A model generated the notes under the pieces. That model was given only the letters and a program-made list of their open reading frames with translations. It made no database searches and had not been told where the DNA came from. The position numbers and the translations under genes were made by a program. Of a stretch of 8,876 nt of DNA, positions 5,369 through 8,876 are shown piece by piece (the stretch's first letter is position 1; every line of letters starts with the position of its first letter). The DNA lies in the NCBI GenBank assembly GCA_020200195.1, contig JAIVJE010000049.1, positions 1 to 8,876 on the forward strand, read 5' to 3'. The DNA is from Acidobacteriota bacterium (GTDB lineage: Bacteria; Acidobacteriota; Vicinamibacteria; Vicinamibacterales; 2-12-FULL-66-21).

Positions 5369-6145
5369 ATGGCCTCGCTCACGGTCTTGCAGGCCGGCCC
5401 CGTCGTATACGTTTCGCTGGATCGCCCGCTGGTGCGAAACGCATTCAACGAGGAGCTCATCACCGAGCTCACCACGTGGGCCGAAGCGGTCCCTTCGGAC
5501 GGCGCTCGCGTCGCCGTCCTGTCCGGAGAGGGTAAGACGTTCTGCGCCGGCGCCGACCTGATGTGGATGTCGAAGATGCTCGGCTACTCGCACGAGGACA
5601 ACCTGCGCGACGCCGAAGCGCTCGCCCGCATGTTCCGGGCATTGAATGACCTTCCCCTTCCGCTCATCGGGCGCGTCCACGGAGCGGCGCTCGGCGGCGG
5701 CGCCGGGCTGGCGGCGGTCTGCGACATCGTCGTCGCTGCCGACGATGCCGTGTTCGGGTTCACCGAAGCGAAGCTCGGAATCATACCGGCTGTGATCTCG
5801 CCGTTTGCGATCGCCAAGGTCGGCGAATCTGCGGCGCGCGAACTGTTTCTGACGGGGGCGCGCTTCTCTGCCAAGCGCGCGCGGCGGATCGGGTTGGTAC
5901 ACGCCACCGCGGCGGAAAACGATCTGGACGCCGTGATCGATGCGTACGTCCGTGAGTTGCTCACGTCAGCGCCCGGCGCGATTGCAGGCGCCAAGGCGCT
6001 GATCGCCGAGGTCTCCGGCCGCAAACCTGCTGATGTTGCGACCATTACCGCGCGCGCCATCGCCCAGCGACGCGTCTCGGCAGAGGGACAGGAAGGGATG
6101 CGCGCGTTTCTCGAGAAACGACGGCCCGGCTGGCATGCCGATTAA
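5369..6145 (+). CDS. liuC: Methylglutaconyl-CoA hydratase (enoyl-CoA hydratase family)
   Basis: Crotonase-fold enzyme expected to hydrate 3-methylglutaconyl-CoA to HMG-CoA, between the carboxylase and the lyase encoded on either side. It is 258 aa. The CoA/oxyanion segments are FCAGADLMWMSKM (58-70) and HGAALGGGAGLAAVCD (104-119). FGFTEAKLGIIPAVISPF (129-146) is characteristic of LiuC-type hydratases. Of the two glutamates used by classical enoyl-CoA hydratase, the second is present (E133) but the first is replaced by glycine (G113 in GGGAGL). As I recall, this replacement is common in bacterial LiuC and so does not mean loss of function. It starts 4 nt after liuB. Its end overlaps the next gene by 11 nt in another frame, indicating translational coupling. 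A general short-chain enoyl-CoA hydratase is possible, but the context makes that less likely. Confidence 0.9.
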   Translation: MASLTVLQAGPVVYVSLDRPLVRNAFNEELITELTTWAEAVPSDGARVAVLSGEGKTFCAGADLMWMSKMLGYSHEDNLRDAEALARMFRALNDLPLPLIGRVHGAALGGGAGLAAVCDIVVAADDAVFGFTEAKLGIIPAVISPFAIAKVGESAARELFLTGARFSAKRARRIGLVHATAAENDLDAVIDAYVRELLTSAPGAIAGAKALIAEVSGRKPADVATITARAIAQRRVSAEGQEGMRAFLEKRRPGWHAD

Positions 6146-7455
6146 GCGTGTTCTGATTGCGAACCGCGGCGAGATCGCCATTCGCATCGCCCGGGCGTGC
6201 GGCGAGTCAGGTCTCGAAAGCGTGGCGGTGTTTTCGGACGCTGACGCCGGCGCCCCGCACGTGTACGCGGCCGATACCGCGGTACGCGTCGGCGCGGCGG
6301 CGGCAGCCGATAGTTACTTGTCGATTCCCAATCTCATAGCCGCGGCACAGGCTGTCGGCGCGGACGCGATCCATCCAGGTTACGGGTTCCTCTCGGAACG
6401 GCCGGAGTTCGCGCGGGCCTGCGAAGGCGCAGGAATCATCTTCATCGGGCCCCCCGCCAACGTGATCGAACGCATGGGCTCGAAGATCGAGGCGAGGGCG
6501 CTGGCGGAAGCTGCCGGCGTACCGGTGGTACCGGGACAGATTCCGGCGGACCAGTCGGATGCGGGGGTCGTTGCAGCGGCCGGCGCGATCGGGTATCCGG
6601 CTCTCGTCAAAGCCTCGGCCGGCGGCGGCGGAAAAGGGATGCGCATCCTCCGCGTTGCGGCAGGCGCCCCATCAGAAGATCGTCGAGGAAAGCCCGTCCA
6701 CGGCAGTCTCCGAAGGGCTGCGGGCGCGCATATGTGCAGCGGCGGTCGCGGCTGGACTGGCTGCGGGATATCGCAATGCCGGTACGGTCGAATTCCTGGT
6801 CGAAGGCACGGGCGACGCCGCCCGATTCTACTTTCTCGAAATGAACACGCGGCTGCAGGTCGAGCACACGGTGACGGAGGCGGTCACCGGAGTCGATCTC
6901 GTCCGCGCGCAGTTCGCCGTGGCTGCGGGGGGATCGCTGCCGTGGCAGCAGGACTCCCTGACGCAACGCGGTCATGCGATCGAATGCCGTATCTACGCAG
7001 AGGATCCGGCCAGCGATTTCGTGCCCCAGGCGGGTGTGCTGGCGGTGTATCGGGAACCCTCCGGCCCTGGGATCAGGATCGACAGCGGCGTATCGGAGGG
7101 AATCGCGGTCGGCGTCCATTACGACCCGCTCCTCGCGAAGCTCATCGTGTACGCCGAATCGCGCGAGGCGGCAACCGCCAGGGCCATCGCGGCGCTGCGC
7201 GAGTACCCCATCCTTGGCATTCGTACGAACATTCCCTTCCTGCTTCGGCTGCTGGCGCATCCCCGATTCACTGACGGCGGGCTGCACACCGGCTTCCTGG
7301 ACGATCATATGGAGTCATTGATCGCACCAGCAGGTCCGACCCCGGAAGCGCTCGCCGCAGCGGCGGCGGCGGCGCCGCACGCGGACGCGATGCCTGCCAG
7401 TGCTCCGACCTCGACGCCCGATCCATGGGCCAACCTGAGTGGATGGGGACGATAG
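6135..7455 (+). pseudogene. liuD: Methylcrotonoyl-CoA carboxylase biotin carboxylase subunit, broken by internal deletion and frame change
   Basis: ATP-grasp biotin carboxylase that should carboxylate biotin for LiuB. From ATG 6135 the frame encodes residues 1-178 normally: IANRGEIAIRIARAC, HPGYGFLSE, K117, K159 and the loop GGGGKGMRIL (163-172). At about 6668 the match jumps to HQKIVEE (from 6670), in the next frame, and continues to TAG 7453-7455 with FLEMNTRLQVEH, GHAIECRIYAEDP and the alanine-rich linker. By E. coli AccC numbering, residues about 179-235 are absent: a loss of about 170 nt, not a multiple of three. This removes ATP-lid and active-site positions equal to E201, K202, H209, E211 and Q233. 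Simple frameshifting cannot restore them, so no working enzyme is possible from this sequence. All flanking genes are intact, so a misassembly or collapsed read is as likely as a true mutation. The start overlaps liuC by 11 nt. Confidence 0.88.
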
Positions 7456-7458
7456 TCG

Positions 7459-7929
7459 ATGGCGACGCGCACGCTTCTGCTGAAACACGGCGGTCGCGCG
7501 TACCGTGTTGACGTCGAGAACGACGTCATCCGCGTCGAAGGAAGAGCCGTACCTGTAACGCAGACCGCTCCATCGTCTTTTCGAGTTGGCGGCCCACTGG
7601 CGCACAAGGCCTGGGCCGTCGTCGTGGGCGAGACACGGTGGGTGTACCTGGATGGGCAGGCGTACGTTTTTGAGATGGAGCGCCGAACTCCACGGCGGCG
7701 GGCGGCTGCGGGGCACGCCGAGCTGACGGCGCCGATGCCCGCCACCGTGCGAAGTGTCCAAGTCGCCGCCGGAGATTCAGTGAAGCGCGGCGACACGCTG
7801 ATTCTCCTGGAGGCGATGAAGATGGAGATGCCGGTCCGTGCGCCTGAGGACGGAAGGGTGTCGGCTGTACACTGTGCCCCCGGCGATCTGGTGCAGCCGG
7901 GCGCCGTTCTTATCGATCTCGAGGAATGA
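7459..7929 (+). CDS. liuD: Biotin carboxyl carrier (BT-BCCP) part of methylcrotonoyl-CoA carboxylase
   Basis: Separate 156-aa polypeptide matching the C-terminal third of usual MCC alpha subunits. Residues 1-75 resemble the BT linker domain (TRTLLLKHGGRAYRVDV and AWAVVVGETRWVYLDGQAYVFE). Residues 88-154 are the biotinyl domain, with APMPATV at 91-97 and the biotin site EAMKMEM, where K121 would carry biotin. It acts as the swinging arm between biotin carboxylase and LiuB. The biotin carboxylase gene ends in TAG, followed by one codon (TCG) and this ATG, all in the same frame, so the two halves form one reading frame interrupted by a stop. The next gene starts with no gap. The split may be normal for the lineage, since biotin carboxylase and carrier are often separate in acyl-CoA carboxylases, or it may be a recent nonsense change. 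Confidence 0.9.
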   Translation: MATRTLLLKHGGRAYRVDVENDVIRVEGRAVPVTQTAPSSFRVGGPLAHKAWAVVVGETRWVYLDGQAYVFEMERRTPRRRAAAGHAELTAPMPATVRSVQVAAGDSVKRGDTLILLEAMKMEMPVRAPEDGRVSAVHCAPGDLVQPGAVLIDLEE

Positions 7930-8823
7930 ATGGTCTTCCCTCCGCGCGTCTCGGTCGTAGAAGTCGGCCCGAGGGACGGTCTCCAGAACGAGCCGGCGCG
8001 GATCGCCACAGCCGACAAGATCGCCTACGTCAACGCGCTGAGCCGCGGAGGCGCGCCCGTCATCGAGGTCACCGCCTTCGTCAGCCCGAAGTGGATTCCA
8101 CAGCTGGCCGATGCCGACGATGTCTACCGTGGCATCACGCGGCGGGAGGGCACGCGTTACACCGCCCTCGTACCGAACCTCGCTGGCCTGTCACGCGCGG
8201 AGACCGCGGGCGCCACCGAAGTCGCCATCTTCGCGTCCGCCTCGGAGACGTTCAGCCGGCGCAACATCAATCAGAGCATCGAAGAATCGCTCGAGACGTA
8301 TCGCGGCGTCTGCGCGCGGGCGCGCGAGAACGGAATGCGCGTCCGCGCCTACCTGTCAACGGCGTTCGGGTGCCCGTTCGAAGGGGACGTTCCCGCGGCC
8401 CGGGTCGCGACAATCGCGGATGCGCTCATCGCGATGGGGGCGTTCGAAGTGGCGGTCAGCGACACGATAGGGAGCGCCCACCCAGGCCAGGTTCCGCGCA
8501 TCATCGAGGCCGTCGGCGCGCATGTTCCGGTGAACCGGATTGCTCTGCACTTTCACGATACGCGAGGCACCGCGCTCGCGAACGTACTCGCGGCGCTGGA
8601 CCTTGGCGTCACGACGTTCGATGCGTCCGCCGGCGGCCTCGGGGGGTGCCCTTACGCACCCGGTGCGGCAGGCAATCTCGCGACAGAAGACCTGATCTAT
8701 ATGCTCGATGGACTTGGTGTCGAGACCGGCATCACCCTCGAGGCCGTCGTCGAAGCCTCACGCTTCATGGAGTCGCGCGTCGGCCACGCACTCCCGTCGA
8801 GGTACCTTCAAGCAGTCGGATGA
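7930..8823 (+). CDS. liuE: Hydroxymethylglutaryl-CoA lyase
   Basis: Final enzyme of leucine breakdown, cleaving HMG-CoA to acetyl-CoA and acetoacetate. It is 297 aa, the typical bacterial length, with a DRE-TIM-type metal-dependent barrel. EVGPRDGLQNE at 11-21 supplies R15 and the metal ligand D16. E46 is in IEVTAFVSPKW, and metal-binding H207 and H209 are in LHFHDTRGTALAN. The catalytic cysteine C240 is in the signature GLGGCPYAPGA (236-246), followed by GNLATEDLIYMLDGLG. All known catalytic residues are present. The ATG directly follows the TGA of the biotin carrier gene, so translation is likely coupled. The 53 nt after the stop hold no clear terminator before the window ends. The name mvaB is also used for this enzyme. 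Confidence 0.96.
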   Translation: MVFPPRVSVVEVGPRDGLQNEPARIATADKIAYVNALSRGGAPVIEVTAFVSPKWIPQLADADDVYRGITRREGTRYTALVPNLAGLSRAETAGATEVAIFASASETFSRRNINQSIEESLETYRGVCARARENGMRVRAYLSTAFGCPFEGDVPAARVATIADALIAMGAFEVAVSDTIGSAHPGQVPRIIEAVGAHVPVNRIALHFHDTRGTALANVLAALDLGVTTFDASAGGLGGCPYAPGAAGNLATEDLIYMLDGLGVETGITLEAVVEASRFMESRVGHALPSRYLQAVG

Positions 8824-8876
8824 GGTCCGGCTGAAGCGGTAACAATATAGTTGACACATCACGCCAAACCCTGTAA

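Noticed and set aside
6660..6670. Programmed ribosomal frameshift in the biotin carboxylase
   Set aside because: A frameshift would keep all the codons; here a block of conserved residues is missing, so a deletion or assembly loss is required.
7926..8834. 302-codon plus-strand ORF overlapping HMG-CoA lyase
   Set aside because: Arginine-rich alternate frame; the 7930 frame carries every HMG-CoA lyase active-site motif.
8851..8856. Perfect TTGACA after the HMG-CoA lyase gene, possible -35 of a next promoter
   Set aside because: The matching -10 would fall beyond the window edge, so it cannot be assessed.

Overview
This is a GC-rich bacterial chromosomal window with two divergent gene blocks and no mobile element, RNA gene or CRISPR array that I can see. 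The gene set (Mla-type lipid transport, an NtrC-family response regulator, Pcm, and a complete-looking methylcrotonyl-CoA carboxylase/HMG-CoA lyase cluster) suggests an aerobic Gram-negative, diderm heterotroph. The protein style and the separate biotin-carrier gene would suit an Acidobacteriota-like lineage, but that is a guess from memory, not a measurement.

Left block (minus strand, about 3563 down to 1): pcm (protein L-isoaspartate methyltransferase), then an NtrC-type sigma-54 response regulator, then mlaE (permease) and mlaF (ATPase, cut by the window edge). Between the regulator and mlaE the sequence has a good sigma-54 -24/-12 element (1317-1332) with GG-N10-GC spacing. About 80 bases upstream of its predicted start is a perfect 8+8 dyad (1376-1401) inside the regulator's own 3' end. 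Together these look like a local circuit in which the regulator drives mlaEF. The regulator has its own sigma-70-like promoter with two dyads, around -35 and +1.

Divergent intergenic region (3564-3756): it carries short repeats built on a GAACCTGCC core in both orientations, plus two -10 hexamers facing outward. Each -10 lies exactly 6 bases before an ATG, which is the layout of leaderless transcripts. On the right the ATG belongs to a 16-codon leader ORF (3706-3756). Its TGA directly abuts the liuB ATG, and a 9-bp hairpin lies within it.

Right block (plus strand, 3757-8823): liuB (MCC carboxyltransferase), liuC (methylglutaconyl-CoA hydratase), liuD biotin carboxylase part, a separate biotin carrier part, and HMG-CoA lyase. 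All are tightly packed (0-4 nt gaps or an 11-nt overlap), as in a leucine/isovalerate degradation operon. Together they would convert 3-methylcrotonyl-CoA to 3-methylglutaconyl-CoA, then HMG-CoA, then acetyl-CoA plus acetoacetate. Isovaleryl-CoA dehydrogenase is not in the window. The biotin carboxylase is broken as given: about 56 residues of its ATP-grasp region are missing at about 6668, with a frame change. This is either a real lesion that should disable the pathway or an assembly/sequencing error.
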